A stretch of 64,000 nucleotides of DNA from AG25 sp035518815 (GTDB taxonomy: Bacteria > Gemmatimonadota > Gemmatimonadetes > Gemmatimonadales > GWC2-71-9), in contig DATIXG010000060.1 in NCBI GenBank assembly GCA_035518815.1, forward strand, positions 132,499 to 196,498, in the 5' to 3' direction. Made by a program: the position numbers and the translations under genes. Each line of letters starts with the position of its first letter. Position 1 is the stretch's first letter. Under the pieces are notes generated by a model. It was not told the DNA's origin and made no database searches. It worked only from the letters and a program-made list of their open reading frames with translations. Below are positions 32,757-41,748 of the stretch, in pieces.

Positions 32757-34207
32757 TTCAATCCCGGGACGACGAATTCCTTGAGCTTGAGCGTCATCAT
32801 GCCGAACGAGAACTTCGATTGCAGCGCCAGGATGACGCGGCTCGAGTCGTCGGAGATCCAGATGCGCGCGTCCGCCTTCTCAGCGAAGATGCCGCCGCCG
32901 TTCGGGATCGACGGCGAGATGACGATGGCGCTCCACTTGCGGCCCGCCACCTTCACTTTCTCCCGGCCCAGCACCTCGACGATCACCGGGTTGCGCTCGG
33001 GCCGGAAGTAGCGGCGGTACTCGTACGTTTTGCCGACCTGGAACGGCACGGTCCGGATCCAGTAGAGGAACGCCGCATCGTCCAGGGGATCACGGACGGT
33101 AGGGAAGGTGGAGTCGCGGCCCGCTTCGCGATAGAACCCCGACTCGGGGTAGATGTCGAATTGCCGCTCCCAACGCTTCCCCCGCTCGTCGGTCTGGTTC
33201 CGGTAGCGGCGGGAGCGGAAGTCGGCGCGGCCCACCCACGATTCGAGCGTCTGGTCGAGATGATACCAGAGGGCGCCGCCCTCGATGTGGAACCGGAGCC
33301 GCACCATTTCGGCGCCCCGCAGGGTGTCGATCCCGGCCACCTCCATGGTGGCCTCGCCGACGCTGAACGCGCCGAACTTGGCGCCGAACGTCAGGCGCTC
33401 GCCGACGGGAAAGGGCACGGCCGGGCCCGACGCCGCCCTGGCCTGGGGGCTCACCGCGCAGAACAGGAGGAGGGCGGCGGTGGTGAGCGCCGCGCGGACT
33501 ACGCCGCGCGCGCGCCACGCCCGGAGCAGCTGCTGCCACGGCGTGGTCCGGGGCGGGCGCTGGAGCAGGTCGTAGCGCGCGGTAGCCGCGACCACCTCGA
33601 CCCGGCGTGCGTGGAGCGAGAGGTGGGCGAGCAGCTCGGCGTTCGCGCTCCACCCGTCGGTAGTGAGCAGGGCACCGGCATCGCGGCGCTGGGCCTGGCG
33701 CCACGCGATGAGGCGGACCGCCAACATCCCGGACACGCTGTCGCGCACCCCGGGCACCGCGAGCAGCCGGGGCGCCCAGCGCCGGGCCCAGCGGAGCGCG
33801 AGCGGCGCCGCGGCGCCCCGACGCTCGTCGAGCAGCTCGGCCGCGACCACGTCGGCGCCGGATTCGAGGCGGCGCACCATTTCGGGCATCGTGTCGGCGG
33901 GGTGGCTGAGATCGGCGTGCAGGGTGATCGCACAGTCGCGCTTGGGGCGATCGGTGCGCTGGAGCGCGAGGCGCAGCAGCTCCTCGAGGCTCCGCGCGTA
34001 GCCCTGGCGCTCGCGGTGCGTCACCACCGTCATGGGCAGGACCTTCGCGTAGGTCGCCAGAACCCGGGCGGTGTCGTCCGTGGAGGCATCGTCGCACACG
34101 AGCAGCTGGTATTCGCGGGGGAAGGCGGTGAAGACCTGCCGCACCTTCCACAGAACGAGCCCGACCGTCCGCGCCTCGTCGTGAACCGGAACACACACGT
34201 AAATCAT
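32753..34207 (-). CDS. Family-2 glycosyltransferase fused to a DUF3108 domain
   Basis: A 484-aa continuous frame. Residues 1-235 are a GT-A glycosyltransferase (VCVPVHDEARTVGLV, CDDASTDDT, HADLSHPADTM with the metal-binding Asp, then TDGWSANAELL). A basic stretch and a hydrophobic segment (AALTTAALLLFCAVSPQARA) follow. The rest is a DUF3108 beta domain (VGERLTFGAKFGAFSVGEATMEV), normally a separate periplasmic protein with its own signal peptide. Either this is a real fusion with a periplasmic tail or DUF3108 is started internally; no ATG, GTG or TTG stands at the junction. TAGATT lies 8 nt before the ATG. Confidence 0.72.
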   Translation of the reverse strand: MIYVCVPVHDEARTVGLVLWKVRQVFTAFPREYQLLVCDDASTDDTARVLATYAKVLPMTVVTHRERQGYARSLEELLRLALQRTDRPKRDCAITLHADLSHPADTMPEMVRRLESGADVVAAELLDERRGAAAPLALRWARRWAPRLLAVPGVRDSVSGMLAVRLIAWRQAQRRDAGALLTTDGWSANAELLAHLSLHARRVEVVAATARYDLLQRPPRTTPWQQLLRAWRARGVVRAALTTAALLLFCAVSPQARAASGPAVPFPVGERLTFGAKFGAFSVGEATMEVAGIDTLRGAEMVRLRFHIEGGALWYHLDQTLESWVGRADFRSRRYRNQTDERGKRWERQFDIYPESGFYREAGRDSTFPTVRDPLDDAAFLYWIRTVPFQVGKTYEYRRYFRPERNPVIVEVLGREKVKVAGRKWSAIVISPSIPNGGGIFAEKADARIWISDDSSRVILALQSKFSFGMMTLKLKEFVVPGLK

Positions 34208-34215
34208 GGCGGTGC

Positions 34216-34221
34216 AATCTA
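34216..34221 (-). promoter_or_regulatory. -10-like box before the GT2-DUF3108 gene
   Basis: Minus-strand TAGATT (34221-34216) followed by 8 nt and ATG 34207, with TTGGCC 18 nt upstream. It overlaps the stop codon of the GT4 gene and matches the box at 16889 and 39547. Confidence 0.4.
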
Positions 34222-35259
34222 GGCGAGGGCGCGGTAAGCGGCCAAGACGCCGCGGGCCATGGCAGCGGCCGTGAACTGCGGGGGAAGAGGGAAGGGGGAA
34301 GGATACTTCAGGGCACGCACCACCGCCTGTCCGAGCGCCTCCGCATCGCCCACCGGCACGAGCCACTCCGCGGGAACGATGTCGGGAAGTCCTCCGCCCC
34401 GGGTGGCGACGACCGGCTTGCCCAGGGCAACCGCGTCGAGCACCACCGTACCCAACCCTTCCTCGGCGGACGACAGCACGACTACGTCCGCCGCGGCGAG
34501 CAGCGCTTCGGGACGGTCGGTCCAGCCGATCCGGTGCACCCGATCCGCGAGGCCGAGCTCGCGCGCGAGTCGATCGATATCGGCGGCGAGCGGCCCCGCG
34601 CCCGCGATTACCCAATGCAGGTCCGGCCGGAGCGGGCGGGCGTGCGCCGCCGCGCGCAACAGCGTGGCGTGGTCCTTCGCGGGCTCGAGCGCCGCGACGG
34701 TGACCGCGAGCGGCGTGCCGGGCGGGAGGCCGAGGATGGCCCGTTGATCGAGTGACGGCGACGCGGCCCGGCGCACCTCCGCCGCGTCGACGCCCGATGG
34801 CACGAGCGTGATGCGCGCAGGGGCGACGCCGGCCGCGACGAGCGTTTGCCGCACGGCGGCGGAGATGGCGATCACGCGGTCGGCGCGCAGCACCGCGCTG
34901 CCGCGCCGCACGGGGTACACGACGCGCCGCGTGACCACGAGCCAGGGCGCCGGCGTGACGCCGCGGCGCGCCCACAGGGCGAGCGACGCTGCGTGGTTGT
35001 TATGGGCGTGGACGATCGTGGGACGGAACGCGCGCAGCTCGGCGGCGAGGCGCCACCAGGCGCGCGGGTCGAGGCCGATGGTCCAGGGAGTTCCCCGGAC
35101 CACGACGCCATCCGCGGCGGCGCGCCGCGCGAGCTCACTCCCCTGCCGGGTGACCACCTCTTGTGCTACCCCGTTGTTCTTCAGCTCGCGCGCCAGCAGC
35201 CACACCTGGCGCTGGCCGCCGCGCCATTCGCGCCCGGAATCGACCTGGAGGACGCGCAG
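34219..35259 (-). CDS. GT4-family glycosyltransferase (probable CTG start)
   Basis: A 346-aa GT-B glycosyltransferase. It has HAHNNHAASL in the N-terminal domain, PSGVDAAEV at the hinge, and the nucleotide-sugar site SSAEEGLGTVVLDAVALGKPVVAT in the C-terminal domain. The usual family opening is coded upstream of the first GTG (35205) and would read RVLQVDSGREWRGGQ. It is preceded by CTG (35259), two bases after the histidine-kinase stop, with no ATG, GTG or TTG available. I take CTG as the start; GTG 35205 would cut the RGGQ donor loop. Near the 3' end, 34280-34300 has three heptanucleotide units. It likely builds a surface glycolipid or polysaccharide with the neighbouring GT2. Confidence 0.75.
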   Translation of the reverse strand: MRVLQVDSGREWRGGQRQVWLLARELKNNGVAQEVVTRQGSELARRAAADGVVVRGTPWTIGLDPRAWWRLAAELRAFRPTIVHAHNNHAASLALWARRGVTPAPWLVVTRRVVYPVRRGSAVLRADRVIAISAAVRQTLVAAGVAPARITLVPSGVDAAEVRRAASPSLDQRAILGLPPGTPLAVTVAALEPAKDHATLLRAAAHARPLRPDLHWVIAGAGPLAADIDRLARELGLADRVHRIGWTDRPEALLAAADVVVLSSAEEGLGTVVLDAVALGKPVVATRGGGLPDIVPAEWLVPVGDAEALGQAVVRALKYPSPFPLPPQFTAAAMARGVLAAYRALA

Positions 35260-35261
35260 GC

Positions 35262-37223
35262 TCAGCGCTTGAGCGCCGCCACGCGTCCCAGCACGCGGCG
35301 CAGCTCGGCGAGCGCGAACGGCTTGTGGAGATAGGGGCGGCCCAGGGTCTCGAGGAAGTGGAGCGTGTCGCCGCGGACCGTGTCGCCCGTCGCGAACACG
35401 ATGCGTTGCGCCGCCTGAGGATCCTGGCGCGCCAGCCGCTGGTACATCTCGCGGCCGCCGAGGTGCGGCATGCGGAGATCGCAGATGATCGCGTCGAAGG
35501 GCTCGGCGAGCGCGCGCTCGAGCGCGTACGCACCGTCGCTCGCGACTTCCACGGTGTGGCCCCAGCTCTCGAGCGTGGCGCGCATGTAGTAGAGGATGTG
35601 GGGCTCGTCGTCCACGACGAGCACCCGCAGCGCGCGGGTATCCGGCGCGGGCTCGGCGGTGGGCGAGGGGGCCGGCGCGCTCACGGCCCCGGGCAGCTCG
35701 ACCGTGAACGCCGCGCCGGACCCGGGCCGCGCGTCGAGGGTGATCCGCCCGCCGTGCTCCTTCACGATGCCCTGGCAGATCGAGAGCCCGAGGCCCGTGC
35801 CTTCGCCCGCCTTCTTGGTGGTGAAGAACGGCTCGAACACGCGCGCGACCAGCTCGTCGGGAATGCCGGGGCCGTTGTCCGCGATCGTGACGGCCACGCC
35901 GTCGAGCCAGCGGCGCGCCGTCACCCAGATCCGGCCGCTCCGGCCGGCGCTCGCGATCGCCTGGGACGCGTTGCTGATCAGGTTCACGAACACCTGCGTG
36001 ATCTGGTTCGCATTCACTTCCAGATCGGGCAGGCCGGGTTCCGTTTCGAGTGTCGCCTCGACCTTGTGCGCCATGAGCTGGTTGTTCAGCAGCGCGAGGG
36101 TGGATTCGAGAATCGGCCGGATCTGCTGCACCGTGCGCTCGGCTTCCTGGCTGCGCGCGAAGCTGAGCAGGTTCCGGACGATCGTGGCGGCGCGCTCGGC
36201 TTCCTGGCGGATCACCTGGAGCGGCTCCGCCAGCTCCGGGGGGATCTCGCCCGCCTCGGCGAGGAAGTCCGAGAACCCGACCACCGAGGCGAGGGGGTTG
36301 TTGAGGTCGTGCGCGACCCCGGCGATCAGTTGACCGATCGCCCCCATCTTCTCAGACTGTATCAGCTGGTCCTGGAGCCGGCGCTTGTCCGTCTGGTCCT
36401 CGAAGACGAGGACGGCGGCGCCCGCCTCGGCGAGCGGGATCGCGACGAATCCGAAGACGCGGTCGCCCGCCCGCAGCTCGACGGGGGTGGGGGTGCGCTC
36501 CGTCACCGCACGCCCGACCTGTTCGGCCCATGCTGGGGGTATCAGGGAGAGCCAGAAGCGGCCGGGAATGGTGGTGATCGGCGTCTGGACCAGGCTGGCG
36601 AACATGCGATTGGCCCGGCGCGCCACACCCTGGGCATCAATGATGCAGATGCCCTGTGTGATGGCGTCGACCGTCTGCTCCCACTCGCGCTTCGCGCCCG
36701 AGAGCAGGTCGAGGAGCCGCGCGTTTTCGAGCGCCACCGCCACCTGCGCGACGACGGCGCGCACCGCCGTCAGGTGGGGCTCGCCGAATGCCCCGCGGCG
36801 ATCGGTCGAAAGGGAGACGGCGCCCATCGCCTGGCCCGCCGCGACGACGAGCGGCGCACCGATCCACGCTGCGGGCGCGGTGGTGCCGAGCTCGACGCCC
36901 AGCTCGCGGGCCTGCGCGGCGACCCGGCTCGCCAGGAGCCGGGGCCCGGACCGCAGGGCGAGCTGCACCAGCGGATCGTCGGTGCGCGCGAGCTCGGGGG
37001 CCGAGTCGTAGGCGACGTCGAGCTGGCTCGTGTCGGGGTCGAGGAGCACGATGGACAGGCGATCGGGGGCGAGCATGTCCGTCAGCGCCCGGGCGGCGCT
37101 GTCCACGGCGGTCGCCGGACGGCAGGAGCCGGCGAGCTCCTGCGCCAGCGTGGTCAGGCGCGCGACGAACTGGGTTTCGCCGGACGCGGCGGGAGTCCGG
37201 GTGGACGGCGGAGGTTTGGTCAT
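35262..37223 (-). CDS. Hybrid sensor histidine kinase (GAF-PAS-HisKA-HATPase-REC)
   Basis: A 653-aa soluble kinase. A GAF domain (about 20-175) is followed by a PAS domain (about 180-290) and an H-box AGVAHDLNNPLASVVGF near residue 310. The ATPase has N-box VNLISNASQA, DNGPGIP, FFTTK and GTGLGLSI. A C-terminal receiver (about 540-650) has DDEPHI, the phospho-Asp in ICDLRMP and a closing Lys in LHKPF. No membrane segment, so it should sense a cytosolic signal. The output partner is not next door. Its ATG overlaps the ATG of the divergent gene by two bases. Confidence 0.92.
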   Translation of the reverse strand: MTKPPPSTRTPAASGETQFVARLTTLAQELAGSCRPATAVDSAARALTDMLAPDRLSIVLLDPDTSQLDVAYDSAPELARTDDPLVQLALRSGPRLLASRVAAQARELGVELGTTAPAAWIGAPLVVAAGQAMGAVSLSTDRRGAFGEPHLTAVRAVVAQVAVALENARLLDLLSGAKREWEQTVDAITQGICIIDAQGVARRANRMFASLVQTPITTIPGRFWLSLIPPAWAEQVGRAVTERTPTPVELRAGDRVFGFVAIPLAEAGAAVLVFEDQTDKRRLQDQLIQSEKMGAIGQLIAGVAHDLNNPLASVVGFSDFLAEAGEIPPELAEPLQVIRQEAERAATIVRNLLSFARSQEAERTVQQIRPILESTLALLNNQLMAHKVEATLETEPGLPDLEVNANQITQVFVNLISNASQAIASAGRSGRIWVTARRWLDGVAVTIADNGPGIPDELVARVFEPFFTTKKAGEGTGLGLSICQGIVKEHGGRITLDARPGSGAAFTVELPGAVSAPAPSPTAEPAPDTRALRVLVVDDEPHILYYMRATLESWGHTVEVASDGAYALERALAEPFDAIICDLRMPHLGGREMYQRLARQDPQAAQRIVFATGDTVRGDTLHFLETLGRPYLHKPFALAELRRVLGRVAALKR

Positions 37224-37932
37224 GATACTCGCGAACGTTCGTAGCCGCCTGCGGGCGGCCGATCTCCGGCTCGTGGTGCTGGCGCTTGGCGGTCAGGAGG
37301 CCGCGCGGCGGGCGCGCTACGAGCGCATGCTCGCCGAGGAAGGCCCCGATCGGCTCCTCGACGACCCGGCGCTCCTCTCGGCGCTGCTCGCGGTGCGCTC
37401 GCTCGCGGTCCCATCAGCGACCCTCTTTGCCTATGTGGCGGTCCGTCATACGCTCCTCGCCGGCGGCACGGATGACCGCGCGCTGGCGGACTACCTGGCG
37501 GCGCTGCTGCTCGAGTTCGGCGACCATGACCGGCACACGCGCGTGCGCGACCACGACGATGAGTCCTACCGGTATCTCGTGGACATCGTCGCGGACCTGG
37601 CCCAGGACGCGGGTGGCGAGCGGGGCTTCCTGCTGCAGGCGCATCTCGGCAACTACAGCCTGTGGCTGGCAGGCCTCTTCCCGGACTATATCGCGGCACG
37701 CCGCACGCGCACCGGGGGTCCCGACCTCCCGTATTACGACGAACTGGGGCGTCATGGCTACGCGCTCGCCTCCCGCCATCGGCTGGCGGAGCGATTTGGC
37801 GTCGCCGACATCTTTCGCGCGGCGGCGGAACGCTTTCCCGCGCTGCGCGCCGCGTTCAACCGATTGAGCGACCGGATTCTCTTTCCCCACCCCACGGTCG
37901 TCACGCCCGAGCGCCTGCTGCGCTCGCTCTGA
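37222..37932 (+). CDS. Conserved hypothetical protein divergent from the histidine kinase
   Basis: A 236-aa helical protein with motifs AAYVAVRHTLL-like, DDESYRYLVDIVADLAQ, QAHLGNYSLWLAGLFPDYI and RRTRTGGPDLPYYDELGR. I recall this pattern only from uncharacterised proteins. GGAGG 8 nt upstream supports the ATG at 37222. The start overlaps the start of the divergent histidine kinase, so each promoter must lie inside the other's coding region. No membrane segment is clear. Confidence 0.6.
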   Translation: MILANVRSRLRAADLRLVVLALGGQEAARRARYERMLAEEGPDRLLDDPALLSALLAVRSLAVPSATLFAYVAVRHTLLAGGTDDRALADYLAALLLEFGDHDRHTRVRDHDDESYRYLVDIVADLAQDAGGERGFLLQAHLGNYSLWLAGLFPDYIAARRTRTGGPDLPYYDELGRHGYALASRHRLAERFGVADIFRAAAERFPALRAAFNRLSDRILFPHPTVVTPERLLRSL

Positions 37933-37939
37933 GCGCACT

Positions 37940-38368
37940 CTATTCGTCGAGGAAGCGGGTGGGGACGCGCGTCGCCGCCTCCACCAGCGCCTCCGCCGAC
38001 TTGATGAATCTCACCACGATCGGCAGCGAGCCCTGCAGGGTGATCTTGCGCTGCATGATCCCCGCGATGGGGCCGAGCTGCTTTTTCAAAACTTCCTTCC
38101 AGCGAGCGTAGTCGCTCGTCAGCACGAACGGCGCCTTGCCCGCTTCCCCCACGGTCACGACCCGCGCCGCGCGGCAGGCGCCGCGATCGAGGTCGAGCCA
38201 GATTCCGACCGGCTCCGTCAGCCCGATTTCGGGACGCGGGTTCACGATCAGCGCCACGGCGCCGTGCGTCCACTCGGTGGACGCCGCGCGGTAGGTCTCG
38301 CTCTGGTTGATCGCCTGTTCGTACGCCGCGACCCACGCCGCGGAGGGAAAAGAGTGTGGCTCGCTCAT
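37940..38368 (-). CDS. SCP2-like sterol-carrier domain protein
   Basis: A 142-aa protein with the pattern of the SCP2 lipid-binding fold: VALIVNPRPEIGLTEPVGIWLDLDRGAC, then VLTSDYARWKEVLKKQ and the closing RKITLQGSLPIVVRF. It probably binds a hydrophobic ligand in the cytosol. The ATG overlaps the amidotransferase stop (ATGA). Confidence 0.7.
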   Translation of the reverse strand: MSEPHSFPSAAWVAAYEQAINQSETYRAASTEWTHGAVALIVNPRPEIGLTEPVGIWLDLDRGACRAARVVTVGEAGKAPFVLTSDYARWKEVLKKQLGPIAGIMQRKITLQGSLPIVVRFIKSAEALVEAATRVPTRFLDE

Positions 38369-39048
38369 CGCACCGCCTCCGCAAAGCCGCGAAACAGGGC
38401 TTCCTCCACGTCGTCCTCCGGGTGCCACTGCACGGCGAGCATCCACGGTCCGCCGTTGGCGGGTTCGACGCACTCGATCACCCCGTCGGGCGCGCGGGCG
38501 GAAATGCGGAGCCCGGGGGCGAGATCGCGGACGGCCTGGTGGTGACGGCTGATGACGGGCGCGGGGCGGGGCCCCACGACGCGCGCGAGCAGCGTGCCAG
38601 CCTCAACCGTGACCGAGTGGCGCGTCTCCTCGTCATGATGGTCGATCGGTCCCGGGCGCTCGCTCGGCAGGTCCTGGTAGAGCGTGCCGCCCAGGGCCAC
38701 GTTGACGATCTGAATACCGCGGCAGATGGCGAGAATCGGCATGCGGCGCGCGCGCGCCGCTTCGATCAGCGCGACCTCGACGGCATCGCGTTTCGCGTCC
38801 GTCCGGCCCAGCGCCGCATGCGGGGCGGCGCCGAAGCGCGAGGGCACCACGTCCTCACCGCCGGTGAGCATGAGTCCACCCACAGCGTCGAGCACGGCGG
38901 CCGCCCCCACTTGATCGAGTAACGGCGGCACGATCACCGGCACGAGTCCCACCCCGAGCAGCGCCTGGATGTACGTGGTGTTGAGCGCGACCCTGGGCCG
39001 GCCGTCGACCGGGCGCTGCGGAGCCGTGACCGCGACGAGCGCGCTCAC
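38365..39048 (-). CDS. Class-I glutamine-amidotransferase-like hydrolase (peptidase C26, PuuD-like)
   Basis: A 227-aa protein with the C26 triad: the nucleophile Cys in ILAICRGIQIVNVALGG and the His-Glu pair in VQWHPED. It also has the GGLMLTGGEDVVPSRF and RHHQ (SRHHQAV) motifs of gamma-glutamyl-GABA hydrolases. It likely cleaves a gamma-glutamyl amide. The GTG at 39048 overlaps the lipoprotein stop (GTGA). The rest of the putrescine pathway is not in the window. Confidence 0.85.
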   Translation of the reverse strand: MSALVAVTAPQRPVDGRPRVALNTTYIQALLGVGLVPVIVPPLLDQVGAAAVLDAVGGLMLTGGEDVVPSRFGAAPHAALGRTDAKRDAVEVALIEAARARRMPILAICRGIQIVNVALGGTLYQDLPSERPGPIDHHDEETRHSVTVEAGTLLARVVGPRPAPVISRHHQAVRDLAPGLRISARAPDGVIECVEPANGGPWMLAVQWHPEDDVEEALFRGFAEAVR

Positions 39049-39539
39049 TGGGCCGCGACGCCGAGCAGGGGGCAGCGAGGGTTGCTGACACTGCGCCAGT
39101 CCACGCGCACGCCGTACAGCGGGATCGACCGGTCGGCGCCAGTGACGCTCCCCAGGGTCGGGTACCCGCGAGGGCCCTCGCTCTCGTAGATGAGCACGCC
39201 CTGCGCGCGAGCCGTCGAGTCGTCCACCACCAACACGCCGTACCCGCCGGGCGCGGCCGGGAAGCCCGTGCCCTGGTACCCCATCACGAGCTGCTTCTGG
39301 TTGTAGGCGACGAGGACTTCCCCCTGCTGTGGCTGCACCGCGACCCGGGCCGGGAGAGAGCCCGGCAGCCCGCGCGGCGCGTCCTGCACCACGTAGGTCG
39401 GGTTCGCGAGCTGCTGCTGGATGAGGGTGGGCCCCGCCAGCTGGGCGATCCCGCAAGTGGGAGAGCGCGAGCGATCGCCCGCGCACCCCGCCAGCGTGGC
39501 GAGTAGCAGAACGCCCGTCATCGTAAGCCGGCCGCACAT
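39045..39539 (-). CDS. Lipoprotein of unknown function
   Basis: A 164-aa protein with a lipobox (LATLAGC), three further Cys and no recognised domain. Notable segments are QPQQGEVLVAYNQKQLVMGYQG and GVLVVDDSTARAQGVLIYESEGP. ATG 39539 is preferred to the TTG at 39548 because TAGATT lies 7 nt before it. It is the first gene of the run with the amidotransferase and SCP2 genes. Confidence 0.6.
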   Translation of the reverse strand: MCGRLTMTGVLLLATLAGCAGDRSRSPTCGIAQLAGPTLIQQQLANPTYVVQDAPRGLPGSLPARVAVQPQQGEVLVAYNQKQLVMGYQGTGFPAAPGGYGVLVVDDSTARAQGVLIYESEGPRGYPTLGSVTGADRSIPLYGVRVDWRSVSNPRCPLLGVAAQ

Positions 39540-39546
39540 GAGGCCC

Positions 39547-39552
39547 AATCTA
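39547..39552 (-). promoter_or_regulatory. -10-like box before the lipoprotein gene at 39539
   Basis: Minus-strand TAGATT followed by 7 nt and ATG. It overlaps the stop codon of the TonB receptor gene. The same TAGATTG precedes 16903 and 34207. Confidence 0.4.
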
Positions 39553-41748
39553 ATAACTCCAGACCAGACTCAGCGTTGCGGTGCGGACCGGCACCAGGGT
39601 CTGCGGGACCAGGTTGTAGAGGTAGTTGAGCGCGTTCGCGACGACGAAGCGCGCCTCGAACGCGCCGCGCGTGACCGTGGCACGGAGATCCAGCACCTTC
39701 GGCGATAACAGCGGGATCGCGGGGCTGTACAGCTCGACCCGCTCGTAGTGCGACATGTAGCGGAAGTCGGCGCCGACGCTCAGGGGTCCGAGCGCGTAGT
39801 CGGCGGCGAGCGTCAAAAGGTGCCGGGGGCGAAACGCGAGGGGACGTTCCGGCACAGTGTCGTGGGCCAGCTCGCGGGCGTACAGGAAGGTGTAGGAGAG
39901 CGACGCCGTGAGCCGGTTCGACCACGCGGCCCCGCTCGCGCTCAGATCGAGGCCGGCGATCCTGGCCCGCTCGAGATTCTGGAACTGGATCTCGAGGCCG
40001 TTCCCGCTCACGGCGGGCTCGATGAAGTGCTCGGCTTCGGTCCAGAACAGCGCGGCGTCGATACGCGTGCCACGGACCGGAGCGGTGGCGGTGCCCAGCT
40101 CGAACGACCAGGCCGTCTCAGGGTCTAGGAGGGGATTGGCCTGCGTGCACAGGCCACCGGGCAGGCACGAGGTCGGATACAGCTCGGCGAACGACGGGGC
40201 GCGGAATGCGCGGCCGGCCGACGCACGCCACGTGATCCCGCCGGGGATCACGAGACCGATCCGGGGGCTCACGACCGCGGTGCCGCCGCCGCCGTCCCGC
40301 TGCACGTAATCCACGCGGGCGCCGGCGGTGAGGCGCGTGCCGCCGAGCCGCTGCTCGCCTTCGCCGTAGCCCCCGAGCTCGGTCATGGTATGGTTGCCGA
40401 ACGCGTCCCCCGAAATCTCGGATCGCGCCACCTCGCCACCCACAGTGCTCACGCGATCGTGATCCGACCGCGCGACCCCGCGCAGCTCGACCCCGTAGCG
40501 GTCCGCGAGGCTCGACTCCCCGGCCGGGAGGCGGATGTCGGTGAAGTCGGTGCGCAGCCACGAGCCGCGCGCCATCCATGAGAGGCGCGGTGACGCCACG
40601 TGGTCCACCGTGGCGGCGAACAGGCTTTTGCTCGAGGTGGTGTAGGCGCCGAGGCTCTGCGCCGTGTCGATCTTGAACGGCTGGTACGCCAGTCCGCGGT
40701 CGTCGCAGCCGCCGTACTCGCACCAGACGACCGGGACCTCGTACTCGTGTCTCGCCCAGGACCCGGTCGCGCGCACGTGCGTGGATGAGGACGCGAGCCA
40801 CTCGCCTTTGCCCGCCACCTGCCAGGTGTCGCCTCGGTCCTGCTCGCGGTAGCCATCCGTATGGTGGCCGACCACGGTGACGCTGGCGCGCAGCGCGTCG
40901 GTGCCGTACGACCCGTTCACCGCGATCAGCTCCTCCCCGCCGGTGTAGTCGCGAAAACGCCACAGCGTATCGGGCGGATTGGCGAACCCGCCTCCCGTTG
41001 CGCGCACGCGCATATGAAACCCGGTGGCGACCTCGGGCGTGAGGAGGTTCACCACGCCACCCAGAGCGGCCGAGCCGTAGAGGGAGGATCCGGCGCCTTT
41101 GACGATCTCCACGTGGTCGATCGCATCGAGGGGCATCAGGTCCCAATCGATGCCGCCCCGGTCGCCCTGGATCGCCGGCACGCCGTCCACGAGCAGCAGC
41201 ACGCGCGAGCCGATGCCGACCTGAAAGCCGCTCGAGCCGCGGATATTGACCTGCCCGCCAAGGAACTGCACGCCGGGCGCCTTGTCCACCACTTCGTCCA
41301 CTCGTGTGACGCCACGCCGCGCGATGTCCGTGGGCGTCACGAGCGCGACGCTCGTGACCGCCTGATCGAGCAGCTGCGAGCGCTTGGCCGCGGTGACGAT
41401 CACCGGGGCGAGCTCGAGCGACACCGGCACGAGGACAACGTCGAGGCGCACTGTGTCTCCCGGCGTGAGGGCCACAGTCCGGGTCGCAGACTGGTAGCCC
41501 AGCCGCCGGACGTGGATCACGACAGTGCCGGTAGCGACCTGCCGCAGCTCGTATGCGCCCTTGCCGTTCGTGTGCGCCACCCATCCGCCCGAATCACCGG
41601 CCGTGACTTCCGCATCCACGATCGGCGCGCCGGTGACCGAGTCGCGCACCGTGCCGCGCACGCCGGTGGGGGCCTGCGCGGCGGCGAGGGACGGGACGAG
41701 CATGGCCACCAAGGCCCAGCGTGTTACGGGCACGGGAAGAGGTCGCAC
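39550..41748 (-). CDS. TonB-dependent outer-membrane receptor with N-terminal carboxypeptidase-regulatory-like domain
   Basis: A 732-aa receptor. After a signal peptide (ALVAMLVPSLAAAQ) comes a carboxypeptidase-D regulatory-like domain (VRGTVRDSVTGAPIVDAEV). The plug domain follows (GVQFLGGQVNIRGSSGFQ, LLVDGVPA, VEIVKGAGSSLYG), then a 22-strand barrel ending in an aromatic residue (LSLVWSY). No TonB box is certain. The plug pattern is close to BtuB/siderophore receptors; the ligand is unknown. The GTG start lies inside the 3' end of the upstream lipoprotein gene (25-base overlap), which may encode a partner. Confidence 0.88.
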   Translation of the reverse strand: MRPLPVPVTRWALVAMLVPSLAAAQAPTGVRGTVRDSVTGAPIVDAEVTAGDSGGWVAHTNGKGAYELRQVATGTVVIHVRRLGYQSATRTVALTPGDTVRLDVVLVPVSLELAPVIVTAAKRSQLLDQAVTSVALVTPTDIARRGVTRVDEVVDKAPGVQFLGGQVNIRGSSGFQVGIGSRVLLLVDGVPAIQGDRGGIDWDLMPLDAIDHVEIVKGAGSSLYGSAALGGVVNLLTPEVATGFHMRVRATGGGFANPPDTLWRFRDYTGGEELIAVNGSYGTDALRASVTVVGHHTDGYREQDRGDTWQVAGKGEWLASSSTHVRATGSWARHEYEVPVVWCEYGGCDDRGLAYQPFKIDTAQSLGAYTTSSKSLFAATVDHVASPRLSWMARGSWLRTDFTDIRLPAGESSLADRYGVELRGVARSDHDRVSTVGGEVARSEISGDAFGNHTMTELGGYGEGEQRLGGTRLTAGARVDYVQRDGGGGTAVVSPRIGLVIPGGITWRASAGRAFRAPSFAELYPTSCLPGGLCTQANPLLDPETAWSFELGTATAPVRGTRIDAALFWTEAEHFIEPAVSGNGLEIQFQNLERARIAGLDLSASGAAWSNRLTASLSYTFLYARELAHDTVPERPLAFRPRHLLTLAADYALGPLSVGADFRYMSHYERVELYSPAIPLLSPKVLDLRATVTRGAFEARFVVANALNYLYNLVPQTLVPVRTATLSLVWSY

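Noticed and set aside
34208..34975. Upstream extension of the GT2-DUF3108 frame
   Set aside because: It lies inside the GT4 gene in another frame, and the GT2 domain begins at ATG 34207.
35163..37244. 693-codon open frame on the plus strand
   Set aside because: Mirror of the hybrid histidine kinase, with no domain of its own.
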